DNA of 38,535 nucleotides from Nitrospirota bacterium (GCA_003696975.1 RFGT01000034.1:1-38535), one strand, 5' to 3'; shown: positions 16,563-24,796, numbered from the stretch's first letter. Translations and numbers: made by a program. The notes: generated from the letters alone by a model not told the origin.

Positions 16563-17666
16563 TTACACAGGGGGAACATACGCAAAGCCATGGGTTTCGG
16601 CCACAGCTCGACACGTTACGTTTCCCTGTCGCACATTGACGCCGCGAGCAAGACCAGCATTCAACCGAATGGCTTGATCAACTCCGGCCTCAGCCAATTG
16701 GACTATAAAAGGAAGCGTAGCGTTGGTCAAGGCATAAGTCGCCGTGCGAGGCACTACGCCCGGGATATTCGTCACCCCATAGTGCAGGACCTCATAGAGT
16801 CGATACACCGGGGCAGAATGGGTTGTGGGATGAATGGTTTCCACGCACCCTCCTTGGTCGACGGCTACATCGACGATCACGGACCCTGGCTTCATACGAG
16901 AGACGAGGGCACGAGAAACCAACGTTGGAGTCCGCCCTCCACGGACCATTACCGCGCCGATGAGAAGATCGGCTTGTTCAACGGCAGCGGCAATCCACTG
17001 CTGGTGCGCCATAAGTGTGCGGATCCGATTCTGATATTGCTCCTCCAGCGAACGGAGTTGGTCGAGATCGATACTTAGAACAGTCACTTGGGCTCCCATC
17101 CCAACTGCGATATGGGTAGCCGCAGATCCTACATTTCCTGCTCCCAAGATGACCACATGTCCAGCCTCCACCCCGGGAACCCCGCCCAGAAGAACGCCAC
17201 GTCCTCCTTGGGCTTGTTCAAGAAAATGTGCCCCGATCTGAACCGCCATGCGCCCTGCGATTGTGCTCATGGGATACAGAATGGGCAACCGGCCTTGAGC
17301 ATCCTCCGTTGTTTCGTACGCCAGCGCAGTTAGCCCACGTGCGAGTAGCGCCTCAGTCAACGTCTTAGACGCTGCCAAGTGCAAAAATGTAAAGAGTGTA
17401 TGGCGTGCTTGCAATAATGCGCATTCCTCCAGCAAGGGCTCTTTGACCTTGATAATGAGTTCCGCTTGATCAAAGACCTGAGCTTTCGACTCTGTAACGT
17501 GAGCACCAGCTTGCCGGTATTCCTCATCAGAAAATCCGCTTTTCTGCCCTGCCGCGGCTTCGATCCATACCTCATGCCCACGGCTGGTTAGCTCAGCCAC
17601 CCCCATGGGGGTAAGCGCGACGCGAAATTCGTGGTCCTTGATTTCCTTAGGAATTCCAATCACCAT
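16563..17666 (-). CDS. ald: Alanine dehydrogenase
   Basis: A 367-residue enzyme of normal family length that interconverts L-alanine and pyruvate plus ammonia with NAD(H). Active-site residues are visible: Arg15 in EFRVALTP, Lys75 in KVKEP and His96 in LHLA. The NAD fold has [20 protein letters not shown], and the conserved [20 protein letters not shown] is present. It can assimilate ammonium or use alanine, in line with the nitrogen theme of the window. The start [10 protein letters not shown] is canonical, though no strong ribosome-binding site precedes it. It diverges from the ferredoxin gene across a 121-base gap containing a palindrome. Confidence 0.96.
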   Translation of the reverse strand: MVIGIPKEIKDHEFRVALTPMGVAELTSRGHEVWIEAAAGQKSGFSDEEYRQAGAHVTESKAQVFDQAELIIKVKEPLLEECALLQARHTLFTFLHLAASKTLTEALLARGLTALAYETTEDAQGRLPILYPMSTIAGRMAVQIGAHFLEQAQGGRGVLLGGVPGVEAGHVVILGAGNVGSAATHIAVGMGAQVTVLSIDLDQLRSLEEQYQNRIRTLMAHQQWIAAAVEQADLLIGAVMVRGGRTPTLVSRALVSRMKPGSVIVDVAVDQGGCVETIHPTTHSAPVYRLYEVLHYGVTNIPGVVPRTATYALTNATLPFIVQLAEAGVDQAIRLNAGLARGVNVRQGNVTCRAVAETHGFAYVPPV

Positions 17667-17695
17667 AGTGAGTCTTGTACCGAATTCTGGTCAAA

Positions 17696-17712
17696 AAATC
17701 CATCATGGATTT
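17696..17712. promoter_or_regulatory. Palindrome in the ald/ferredoxin divergent region
   Basis: AAATCCAT-C-ATGGATTT is a perfect 8-base inverted repeat with a one-base centre, 30 bases upstream of ald and about 75 bases upstream of the ferredoxin gene. It is a good candidate operator for a dimeric regulator acting on one or both genes. The regulator is not known. Confidence 0.45.
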
Positions 17713-17787
17713 ACCACTCTAGACACACATGCGCCCGTGGGGTAAGATTTCTCCTGTTCCCAACACCTTAGGAGAAAAGAGAAGCAC

Positions 17788-18162
17788 ATGCCTACCGGCG
17801 GGTTTAAACATCATATCTTCGTGTGTGTCAATCAGCGTCCCAAAGGGGACCCGCGGGGGTGCTGTGCTGACAGCGGATCAGAGAAACTCCATGCCTTTTT
17901 CAAAAAAGAGGTAGAACGTTTGGGATTGCGGGGGATTGTTCGAGCCAACAAAGCTGGTTGTCTGGACCATTGCGAATATGGACCTAGTGTCGTCATCTAT
18001 CCCGAAGGCGTGTGGTATTGGATAGGCACGGAAGCCGATGTCACAGAAATTATGGAGCGCCATGTGGTGAAGGGTGAACTTGTTGAACGACTTTTGATGC
18101 CTGGCCATCCAAGGCCACCTCTGTATTCTCGCGAACGTGCAACCCCTCCCCCTAACTCATAG
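17788..18162 (+). CDS. Thioredoxin-like [2Fe-2S] ferredoxin
   Basis: A 124-residue protein of the thioredoxin-fold [2Fe-2S] ferredoxin group. It begins with FKHHIFVCVNQRP and carries cysteines at 13, 25, 26, 58 and 62 (VCVNQR, RGCCADSG, AGCLDHCEYGPS), matching the C-x11/12-C...C-x3-C ligand pattern. SVVIYPEGVWY follows, as in homologues. The tail after residue 105 is proline-rich and not conserved-looking. Such ferredoxins are cytosolic one-electron carriers, and the partner is unknown. AGGAG lies 12 bases before the ATG. It heads a plus-strand group with an unknown protein and a second ferredoxin. Confidence 0.93.
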   Translation: MPTGGFKHHIFVCVNQRPKGDPRGCCADSGSEKLHAFFKKEVERLGLRGIVRANKAGCLDHCEYGPSVVIYPEGVWYWIGTEADVTEIMERHVVKGELVERLLMPGHPRPPLYSRERATPPPNS

Positions 18163-18258
18163 GTCTCCAATATAGGTCCGTAATGGAACATGGCAGCCCT
18201 TCCATTCCACTGAACGTTGTAGCTCATCATTACTGAATGCTGACTATGAGGGTCTCTT

Positions 18259-18678
18259 ATGTCCGCCCATGAACTCAAATGGAAAATGAACCAAGAAAAG
18301 GTCGCCGTGGCTAAGGCATTTCCCGGCCTAAACAAAAGCTGGACAGACACCGTGGGGAAATGCATCCAAACGATCGTTCCTCTTCAGCGAACGCCAGGTG
18401 GCGCGGTGCTCCTCTTTACCGACGGGACCTTTGCCGTTGCCCACCCTTTGTTCTTGGAACCACGGCTCTTGACGGACGCCATTTCCGTCGCCCGTCCTTT
18501 TTTGGAACCACTCTATCCAGAGGCCTACGCTCGGTACGATATCTGCGTCCATCAGGACCAGGAAGCTACGAAACAGGCCAGGCTGGAGAATATTCTGGGG
18601 GCCATTCACAACAATCTCGAGTGGATTCCCGAGCTCAAGGAGCGTCTTCGCGCACTGGTTAAAGAATGGGGACCTTGA
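18259..18678 (+). CDS. Hypothetical protein between two ferredoxins
   Basis: A 139-residue soluble protein with no recognised domain. It contains GGAVLLFTDGTFAVAHPLFL, DAISVARPFLEPLYPEAYAR and a helical C-terminus rich in Leu/Glu/Arg. It lies between the [2Fe-2S] ferredoxin and the Fe-S ferredoxin on the same strand, with the following gene starting three bases after its stop. That suggests a shared job or shared control. A role as a partner of these carriers is a guess from position. Confidence 0.75.
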   Translation: MSAHELKWKMNQEKVAVAKAFPGLNKSWTDTVGKCIQTIVPLQRTPGGAVLLFTDGTFAVAHPLFLEPRLLTDAISVARPFLEPLYPEAYARYDICVHQDQEATKQARLENILGAIHNNLEWIPELKERLRALVKEWGP

Positions 18679-18680
18679 CT

Positions 18681-18974
18681 ATGCGACGCCCAGCCAACAT
18701 GTTGGATCTCTTTTCAGGAGGCCTTTTTGAAGGAGTCACGCCCATGATGTTGACGCGAGATCATTTAGTTCGACACCCCGATCGATGCACGCATCAGGCA
18801 ATCTGTATCCCTGTTTGTCCCACAGGGGCCTGGCTCTCTACCCCTCCGTATAAATTCGATGCCTCTCGATGCATAGAAACCTGTCGTCTCTGCTTGGACG
18901 CTTGTCCATCCCATGCCATCTATGCCGTATATCGAAAGGGCGACAAACTCTTAAGTCCTCAACAATCCTCCTAG
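18681..18974 (+). CDS. 4Fe-4S-type ferredoxin with irregular cysteine motifs
   Basis: A 97-residue protein with two ferredoxin-like motifs. From the ATG at 18681 the cysteines are 36, 42, 46 and 64, 68, 71, 75. The first motif, RCTHQAICIPVCPTGAW, fits CxxCxxCxxxCP except that the second cysteine is Gln39, as in ferredoxins that hold a [3Fe-4S] cluster. The second, RCIETCRLCLDACPSHAI, has the first cysteine moved one residue back. GGGGA lies eight bases before this ATG; another ATG at 18666 overlaps the previous gene. It converges with the squalene-synthase gene, with one base between the stop codons. Confidence 0.85.
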   Translation: MRRPANMLDLFSGGLFEGVTPMMLTRDHLVRHPDRCTHQAICIPVCPTGAWLSTPPYKFDASRCIETCRLCLDACPSHAIYAVYRKGDKLLSPQQSS

Positions 18975-18975
18975 G

Positions 18976-20016
18976 TTACCCAATTGCCTTGCGGAAGTGC
19001 CCCCAGTAGGCTGTCCCCACGGAGCCACATCCACCAGTGAGAGTCGTGATGACCAGAATGCGATAGACTTCTAGCCGAGAAATCTTCAGTGACACCGCAG
19101 GGTCGAGGAGATTGTGAGAGGTTGTCAGCAGATGGAGGGTTCGCAGAGCAATCAAGATCGGCCACATGCACGCAAGCCGAAGCCGGATTTCTCGTCGTGG
19201 AATAGAGAGGGTGTAGAACCATCCTTGGTCGAGATGGGCGAGGGTTATGCCAACTAACTTTTGTAAGATCGGCCGCACGCGGGGAAGGGTGTTTGGATCC
19301 AACAAGTCTCGTGGCTGTACCCCTACTTCCTCCAACGCCGCGAAAGGAATATAACAACGCCCGCGACGTAAGTCTCTAGGTAAGTCTCTGAGGATGTTCG
19401 TTAATTGCAGCCCCTTTCCAAATCGAATCCCCAGACGTCGCTTCGCTTCTAGATCCCATTGCCGCCGGATCCTGGGGATGTGTCTGCAGAGAAGATTGGT
19501 CCAAAACACGCCCACACATCCAGCTACTGCATAGGTATAGTGATCGAGCTCTGCCATTGAGCTGAGCGCTGTGAGATGTTCGGGTGTCTCGCCGGGAAAG
19601 GCTTTGAGATCCATCTCCATGCCCTCAATCAGTTGAGGAAGGAGTTCGCGAATTTCACGCTGATCCGCCTCTTCAAAAGCTTGAAACATGTGGAAGCAGA
19701 CATCCAACTGCTCGAGCAGGGCCCGTTCTCCTTGATGAGGCTGCAGCGGCGCCATCATAGTCTGAACAGCCTGGATTTCATGCCAATTAAGCGACTCACG
19801 CAAAAACTGCGCCTTCAGTTGCTGCAAACACAGCACTCTTGCCTCACGGTCGATGTGCCCGGTGTCCGCAATGGTATCTGCAGCGCGAGCGAACAAATAC
19901 GCTAAGCCTATCTGCTTGGAAATGCGGGACGGAAGGACAGCAAGGGTTAAATAAAAGGAGCGCGAGACGCGGGGAAGGATGGCTTTCAAGAGAAAGCGTT
20001 CGTTACGAGAAGTCAT
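18976..20016 (-). CDS. Squalene/phytoene synthase family protein
   Basis: A 346-residue trans-isoprenyl diphosphate synthase of the head-to-head type. It has PRVSRSFYLTLAVLP near the N-terminus, the first aspartate-rich motif in ARAADTIADT, YAVAGCVGVFW, and the second motif in QLTNILRDLPRDLRRGRCYIP. These are the substrate-Mg2+ sites that join two farnesyl or geranylgeranyl diphosphates. The likely product is squalene (for hopanoids) or phytoene; the SRSFYLTLAVLP start leans toward squalene synthase. No hpn gene is visible nearby. Its ATG overlaps the stop of the cupredoxin gene (ATGA). A C-terminal hydrophobic segment is possible. Confidence 0.88.
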   Translation of the reverse strand: MTSRNERFLLKAILPRVSRSFYLTLAVLPSRISKQIGLAYLFARAADTIADTGHIDREARVLCLQQLKAQFLRESLNWHEIQAVQTMMAPLQPHQGERALLEQLDVCFHMFQAFEEADQREIRELLPQLIEGMEMDLKAFPGETPEHLTALSSMAELDHYTYAVAGCVGVFWTNLLCRHIPRIRRQWDLEAKRRLGIRFGKGLQLTNILRDLPRDLRRGRCYIPFAALEEVGVQPRDLLDPNTLPRVRPILQKLVGITLAHLDQGWFYTLSIPRREIRLRLACMWPILIALRTLHLLTTSHNLLDPAVSLKISRLEVYRILVITTLTGGCGSVGTAYWGHFRKAIG

Positions 20017-20465
20017 GAGTCAGCCTGTGTGCGGACGTCAAGCTGGCCTTCCATGCCCTCTTCGCGATGACTCGGAAAGAACAGTAGTTGCTTGTCGCAG
20101 AAAAAGACATACGTGCCCGCTTGGCGCGGCGTAAAGCGAACAACAGCGGTTTCTCCAGCACCGACTGACTGATTGATATCAAGACCAGCCTCTGGAGCGT
20201 GAAGCACAAAATTGTGGGGGACAAGAAACGACTCGTTTACGAGAACCAATTCCACGGGATACCCAACTTGTACACTGAGATGATTAGGCTGAAATTTATA
20301 ACTGGTCAATCTGATTGTGGCACGCTGGACACCATCGCTGTCAGGGCGAAGCATCACCACAGAAGAGAGCTGCTCGCTGGCGTGACTCTCTCCCCCCATT
20401 TCGTCAATCAATCCGAGTGGCAGGCCGAGAAACACAACCACCAGAAGGTGTATGAGAAGATGCAT
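20013..20465 (-). CDS. Exported cupredoxin (type-1 copper protein)
   Basis: A 150-residue protein with a signal peptide (hydrophobic residues 2-20) and a plastocyanin/cupredoxin domain. The type-1 copper ligands are probably His84 (VPHNFVLHAPEAG), Cys123 (YVFFCDK), His133 (FPSHREEG) and Met138. The Cys-x9-His-x4-Met spacing is longer than in plastocyanin (Cys-x2-His-x4-Met). The frame could begin at a TTG 18 bases upstream, but AGGA seven bases before ATG 20465 favours that start. It acts in the periplasm, likely as an electron carrier or copper-binding protein. Translation of the squalene/phytoene synthase is coupled to it. Confidence 0.87.
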   Translation of the reverse strand: MHLLIHLLVVVFLGLPLGLIDEMGGESHASEQLSSVVMLRPDSDGVQRATIRLTSYKFQPNHLSVQVGYPVELVLVNESFLVPHNFVLHAPEAGLDINQSVGAGETAVVRFTPRQAGTYVFFCDKQLLFFPSHREEGMEGQLDVRTQADS

Positions 20466-20581
20466 TATGAGATCCTGCACCAACCATGGGCCAATTTATG
20501 CCACAAGTCTCAGCTCAGGCTGGAGGCCCAACTCACATGATATAATTTCCCCCTATTCTTCGCAAAAAAGGCCGTCTCACC

Positions 20582-20619
20582 TTGACTCCTGAAAAAGAGG
20601 TATTATATATCCCACCTCT
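20582..20619 (+). promoter_or_regulatory. Candidate htpX promoter with flanking inverted repeat
   Basis: TTGACT (20582-20587) and TATATA (20604-20609) are 16 bases apart, about 80 bases before htpX. The inverted repeat AGAGGT (20596-20601) / ACCTCT (20614-20619) brackets the -10, so a repressor binding there would block transcription. The short hairpin AGTCC-TTTT-GGACT follows at about 20647-20660. Confidence 0.45.
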
Positions 20620-20688
20620 GAAAAGAAATAGGTATTTGCATACGGTAGTCCTTTTGGACTCGGATAGAAGATAGAAGGGAGTAAGACC

Positions 20689-21579
20689 ATGATCAAGAAA
20701 TTGAAGGGCATTGGGTTATTAATATTGGCTAATTTCTTAATATTTATCACGTTGTCGATTACCTTTACCTTGCTTTCCGAGTTGATCCTTCCTGCGTTTG
20801 GGATCGACATTCGCGGGATGGTCACCTATTCAGATTTGTTATGGGCCCTTGTCCTAGGGTTTGGCGGAGCGTTCTTAAGCCTAGCCTTTTCCAAACAGTT
20901 GGCTCGAGCAATGGTGGGGGAGTGTTCCCAAATTACTACCCCTCGAACCCCTAAGGAAGCGGTGGTTTACGAGACGGTCCATAAGCTCGCCAACAAACTG
21001 GATATCGCAATGCCCGAGGTCTGGGTCTATGATTCGCCCGATCCTAATGCGTTTGCCACAGGTCCTTCGAAAAACAATTCTATGGTGGCTGTCTCCAGGG
21101 GGCTTCTTGACAATCTGAACGAGGGGGAAATCAGAGCCGTGTTGGCCCACGAAATGGGGCATGTCTACAACGGCGACATGTTCACGACCACGATCCTGCA
21201 AGGGTTAATGAACACCTTTGTGTATTTTATCAGCAGATTGATCTATCGCCAATTGGCTGAACGAAACGAATTGCTCGCTTTTGGCGTGTACATGGCCTTA
21301 CATGTCGGACTTTCCTTGTTAGCCACGATCCCCATTTCCTGGTTCTCACGCCATCGGGAGTTTGCCGCGGACCGATTCGCAGCCTTTTCAGTGGGTAAAG
21401 AATACATGATTTCTGCGCTCCGGGCTATTGATCGGTGGATCCAACAAACGCAATTCCAATACGCTACGGACGATGCCTTGGCAGCCATGAAAATTTCCGG
21501 CCCGACTTGGAATTTTTCTAAGTTGTTCGCGACCCATCCTCCCATTGAAGAACGTATTGCAGCTCTCGAACGGCTGTAA
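20689..21579 (+). CDS. htpX: Membrane zinc protease HtpX
   Basis: A 296-residue M48-family protease. Two N-terminal membrane helices (residues 7-30 and 42-63) are followed by the cytosolic catalytic domain with the zinc motif LAHEMGHVYNGD, the substrate segment DSPDPNAFATGPSKNNSMVA and the third zinc ligand in HREFAADRFAA. Two further hydrophobic segments lie around residues 165-215. The C-terminus has FATHPPIEERIAALE. HtpX degrades misfolded membrane proteins together with FtsH. Length and motifs match the family. It has its own promoter-like sequence. Confidence 0.97.
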   Translation: MIKKLKGIGLLILANFLIFITLSITFTLLSELILPAFGIDIRGMVTYSDLLWALVLGFGGAFLSLAFSKQLARAMVGECSQITTPRTPKEAVVYETVHKLANKLDIAMPEVWVYDSPDPNAFATGPSKNNSMVAVSRGLLDNLNEGEIRAVLAHEMGHVYNGDMFTTTILQGLMNTFVYFISRLIYRQLAERNELLAFGVYMALHVGLSLLATIPISWFSRHREFAADRFAAFSVGKEYMISALRAIDRWIQQTQFQYATDDALAAMKISGPTWNFSKLFATHPPIEERIAALERL

Positions 21580-21664
21580 CTTCTCTACTATTCCACACAT
21601 TTGTCCAAGGTGCCTCTCTCTGTCGAAACTGTCCCCAACAAGGCGGGAGAAAGCTTCAAGCGTT

Positions 21665-21698
21665 CCCATACACTCCCCTTCCCCATACACTCCCCTTC
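21665..21698. repeat. Two perfect tandem copies of a 17-base repeat
   Basis: CCCATACACTCCCCTTC occurs twice head to tail (21665-21681 and 21682-21698) in the gap between htpX and the aldo/keto reductase gene. It is probably a slippage duplication. Confidence 0.9.
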
Positions 21699-21770
21699 TA
21701 TGAAGGTTCTTCTTGATCTCCACCCTTCTCTTGTGTAAAAGAGGGCTCCACCAAAAGGAGTTACTGGGCC

Positions 21771-22778
21771 ATGGAGTACCGGTCTCTTGGACGAACAGGA
21801 GTCCAGGTCAGCGCGTTGTGTCTTGGCTGTATGATGTTCGGCCAGCAGAGTTCCGAGCAAGAGGCGTTCTTCATGATCGACCGGGCCTTGGATGAAGGGA
21901 TCAACTTTCTCGACACCGCCAATGTTTACAACCGTGGCCGTAGTGAAGAAACCGTGGGGCAAGCGCTCACGCGCAACGGCAAACGACATCGGGTTATTAT
22001 CGCAACCAAAGTCCATGGGACCATGGACCACACCGACCCCAACGCCAGAGGGAACAGCCGGCGTCACATCATCGAGCAATGCGAGGCCTCGCTGAAACGC
22101 TTGCAAACCGACTACATCGATCTGTACCAAATCCACCGGCCCAGCGCCGAGATCCCCATGGACGAAACCCTTCGAGCGCTAGACGATCTCGTTCGATCAG
22201 GAAAGATTCGCTACCTTGGGACGAGCACCTACGCTGCCTGGCAAGTGGTTGAAGCTTTATGGATCTCCAAAGAGTTAGGGTTGCATCGCGTGATTTCCGA
22301 GCAACCTCCATACAATCTTCTAGACCGTCGGATTGAGCGGGAGTTGCTCCCTATGGCCCAAACCTACGGGCTGGCGATCCTTCCCTGGTCGCCTCTGGCT
22401 GAAGGGTTTCTGACCGGAAAATACCGGCCGAAAACCGCTCCGCCCGCTGACAGCCGATTGGCTAAAGATCTTACATGGTTCACGACGCAGTTCACCGACT
22501 CCGCCTTTCAGGTACTCCAGCGAGTCGAGACACTCGCCCGTGAAAAAGCCTGTACCCCCAGTCAAGTAGCCTTGGCTTGGTGCATGCAGCAACCCGGGAT
22601 TACAAGTCCAATTATTGGTCCCCGAACCCTAGCCCAATTGGAGGACAACCTGGGAGCACTTTCAATTCAGATCACAGATGACGACCGGAAACAACTGGAT
22701 GAAGTGGCTCCACCTGGTCGAGTGATCGTCCCGTATTATGAGGCCAATTTTGGACCCCATATCTACCACTGGACATGA
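21771..22778 (+). CDS. Aldo/keto reductase
   Basis: A 335-residue TIM-barrel NADPH-dependent oxidoreductase. The catalytic tetrad is visible: Asp48 and Tyr53 in FLDTANVYNRG, Lys80 in IIATKVHG and His122 in LYQIHRPS. The C-terminal cofactor region is GITSPIIGPRTLAQLEDNLG. Length and MEYRSLGRTGVQVSALCLG fit the YghZ/Kvbeta-like branch. The substrate is not predictable. AGGAG lies ten bases before the ATG. The stop overlaps the start of the following methyltransferase gene (ATGA), so the two are coupled. Confidence 0.93.
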   Translation: MEYRSLGRTGVQVSALCLGCMMFGQQSSEQEAFFMIDRALDEGINFLDTANVYNRGRSEETVGQALTRNGKRHRVIIATKVHGTMDHTDPNARGNSRRHIIEQCEASLKRLQTDYIDLYQIHRPSAEIPMDETLRALDDLVRSGKIRYLGTSTYAAWQVVEALWISKELGLHRVISEQPPYNLLDRRIERELLPMAQTYGLAILPWSPLAEGFLTGKYRPKTAPPADSRLAKDLTWFTTQFTDSAFQVLQRVETLAREKACTPSQVALAWCMQQPGITSPIIGPRTLAQLEDNLGALSIQITDDDRKQLDEVAPPGRVIVPYYEANFGPHIYHWT

Positions 22779-23812
22779 CAGGCGAAACGATGAGCGAGCT
22801 ACCTGACACACCGGCCAAAGAGTCCCAGCCCCTTACATCAGAGCCCATTCTCCGGATTGCCAGTGGATTTCTAGCAGCCAAACAGTTGTTTGTGGCCAAC
22901 GAGGTAGGATTGTTCGACGCGCTTTCCCGCGGACCGGCGACCTTGAATGAATTAGCAACCCAATTGCATCTCCCCGCCCGAACCCTTCGGATTGTCGCTG
23001 ATGCGCTGGTAGCGTTAGGGATTATCGAACGGCGGGACAAGACCTACGCCCATAGCGCTGTGTCTTACGCCTTTCTTTCGGGCAGCGGATCCGACGATCT
23101 CCGTCCCTTTCTCAGGTTCTGGAATCGGCTCAGCTATCCCAACTGGATGCACTACGAACAAGCCATCCGCGGTGAGACCCCTCGCATCCGCACGCCTCAG
23201 GAGTGGACGGACGAGGAAAGCCGAATTTTTTCTGAAGGAGTAGAAGCTATCACCGCAAGCACCGCCCGGGCCCTGGCGGAATCTTATGATTTTCACCCCC
23301 ACGTTCGTTTGATCGACGTCGGAGGAGGAACAGGATCGTTTCTTGTGACCATTCTCGAACGCTATTCTCAGTTGGAATGTACCTTATTTGAACTTCCCTC
23401 GGTTCTGGCTGTGGCCCAACAAAAACTAAGCCGCACACCTTTCACACACAAGATCACCTTAATGCCCGGAGATTTCTTGCAAGTCCCGCTTCCCCCTGGA
23501 CACGACGTAATCTTAATGGCCAATGTGATTCACCTGCTCGCTCCTGACAATATCCGCCATCTTCTACGACGTGCACGGCAAGCTGTCCCCATGGGAGCGC
23601 GGTTGCTCCTGGTTGATTTCTGGACGGACGCCACACACACATCCCCAACATTTGCCGCATTAATGGCCGGAGAATTCCTGCTAGTTTCGCGGGAAGGCGA
23701 CGTGTACAGCGTTGAAGAGATTACCCAATGGCTTCAGGAAACGGGCTGGAAACTAAACGAACATCGACCCCTTGCAGGTCCTGCCAGCCTTGTTGTGGCT
23801 GAAGCCTGCTGA
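22775..23812 (+). CDS. O-methyltransferase-like SAM-dependent enzyme
   Basis: A 345-residue two-domain protein. An N-terminal winged-helix dimerisation domain (about residues 25-105, VANEVGLFDALSRGPATLNE) is followed by a Rossmann SAM domain with LIDVGGGTGSFLVTILERY, the acidic loop TLFELPSV and MANVIHLL. This is the layout of PF00891-type small-molecule O-methyltransferases, which act on phenols, polyketides or similar. The catalytic histidine of plant enzymes is not obvious. The first ATG overlaps the aldo/keto reductase stop; a second ATG at 22790 is possible. The acceptor is unknown. Confidence 0.85.
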   Translation: MTGETMSELPDTPAKESQPLTSEPILRIASGFLAAKQLFVANEVGLFDALSRGPATLNELATQLHLPARTLRIVADALVALGIIERRDKTYAHSAVSYAFLSGSGSDDLRPFLRFWNRLSYPNWMHYEQAIRGETPRIRTPQEWTDEESRIFSEGVEAITASTARALAESYDFHPHVRLIDVGGGTGSFLVTILERYSQLECTLFELPSVLAVAQQKLSRTPFTHKITLMPGDFLQVPLPPGHDVILMANVIHLLAPDNIRHLLRRARQAVPMGARLLLVDFWTDATHTSPTFAALMAGEFLLVSREGDVYSVEEITQWLQETGWKLNEHRPLAGPASLVVAEAC

Positions 23813-23823
23813 GAATTCCCGGC

Positions 23824-24522
23824 ATGAAGCGTTTTACGACCCCAGCAGCACGATTACCCGCTCAGCGGAGTGCCACTCCTGCCCGATTCGCGAGCAAACT
23901 TGTGTGTTTGCTCATTCTTGTAGGCTGCCACGCTCACCAAGCTGGTAACATCGAGGAATATATCCAGAGCCTCGAGCGGCCAAGCCGGGATACCTATCAA
24001 CAACCCGACCGCGTCCTCCAAGCGCTAAACCTTCAACCTGGCATGGCGATCGCAGATCTAGGAGCAGGGTCGGGCTACTTTACTCGGCGATTTGCCCACG
24101 CCCTTGACCCTGCCGGTCTGGTTATCGCCGTGGATGTGGACCCTCGCATGTTGGAATACAACCAAGCCCACTTGGCTAACTCCAATGCCTCAGCACCCGT
24201 CAAATTCATTCTTGCGCTTCCCGATGACCCTTCATTACCAGCCCAGAGCGTGGATCTGATCTTTTTGTGCAATGTCTACCATCACTTGACCAATCACGCA
24301 GCTTATATGGCCAAAGCTAAAGCCGCCCTCAAACCTAATGGTCGCGTGGCCATTATCGATTTCTATCACGATGCGCGCTCAGGAGTCTTGGGATTTCCCA
24401 AACACCATCTCGTACCGCGCGAACGCGTGATACACGATATGGAACAAGCTGGGTTCCAATTACTCAAAGAACACACCTTTTTGCCTCGGCAATATTTCTT
24501 GGAATTCGCACCGCAGTCTTGA
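23824..24522 (+). CDS. Class I SAM methyltransferase with a lipobox signal
   Basis: A 232-residue protein. Residues 1-34 are basic then hydrophobic, ending in LLILVGC, with Cys35 in lipobox position, which suggests a lipoprotein. After a short linker comes a complete Rossmann methyltransferase: IADLGAGSGYFTRRFAHAL (SAM motif I), IAVDVDPRMLEYNQ, DLIFLCNVYHHL and GRVAIIDFYHD. Exported SAM enzymes are unexpected because SAM is cytosolic, so the N-terminus may not be processed as predicted. Similar signal-bearing methyltransferases do appear in many genomes. It lies 11 bases after the O-methyltransferase-like gene. Confidence 0.85.
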   Translation: MKRFTTPAARLPAQRSATPARFASKLVCLLILVGCHAHQAGNIEEYIQSLERPSRDTYQQPDRVLQALNLQPGMAIADLGAGSGYFTRRFAHALDPAGLVIAVDVDPRMLEYNQAHLANSNASAPVKFILALPDDPSLPAQSVDLIFLCNVYHHLTNHAAYMAKAKAALKPNGRVAIIDFYHDARSGVLGFPKHHLVPRERVIHDMEQAGFQLLKEHTFLPRQYFLEFAPQS

Positions 24523-24656
24523 GTCATCTTGGTCCAATAATCACTCCTACCCCTGCTTAGTAACCTGTGTGGTAGCGAAGCGTGGTGTCGTTCCTTAAGC
24601 CGCTTTCGCCGCCTCAACACACAGCTTACCGCCCTGTAGCCGATATAGTCTGTGAA

Positions 24657-24674
24657 GGAAAGTACACACTTTCC
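24657..24674. repeat. Perfect 7-base stem hairpin
   Basis: GGAAAGT-ACAC-ACTTTCC forms a perfect short hairpin in the 274-base gap before the gene at 24797. The rest of that gap, from about 24690 on, is AT-rich, with promoter-like but ambiguous sequences. No T-run follows, so it is not a standard terminator. Confidence 0.5.
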
Positions 24675-24796
24675 GTTTGAGAAAACAATCATCATAATTT
24701 TGCGTCACATGAAATTTACATAATATTAATTTACGACACCTTATGACATAATAAAGAAAAGCTCAACCGAACTTAAAGCAATATTCGGGAAACCAT

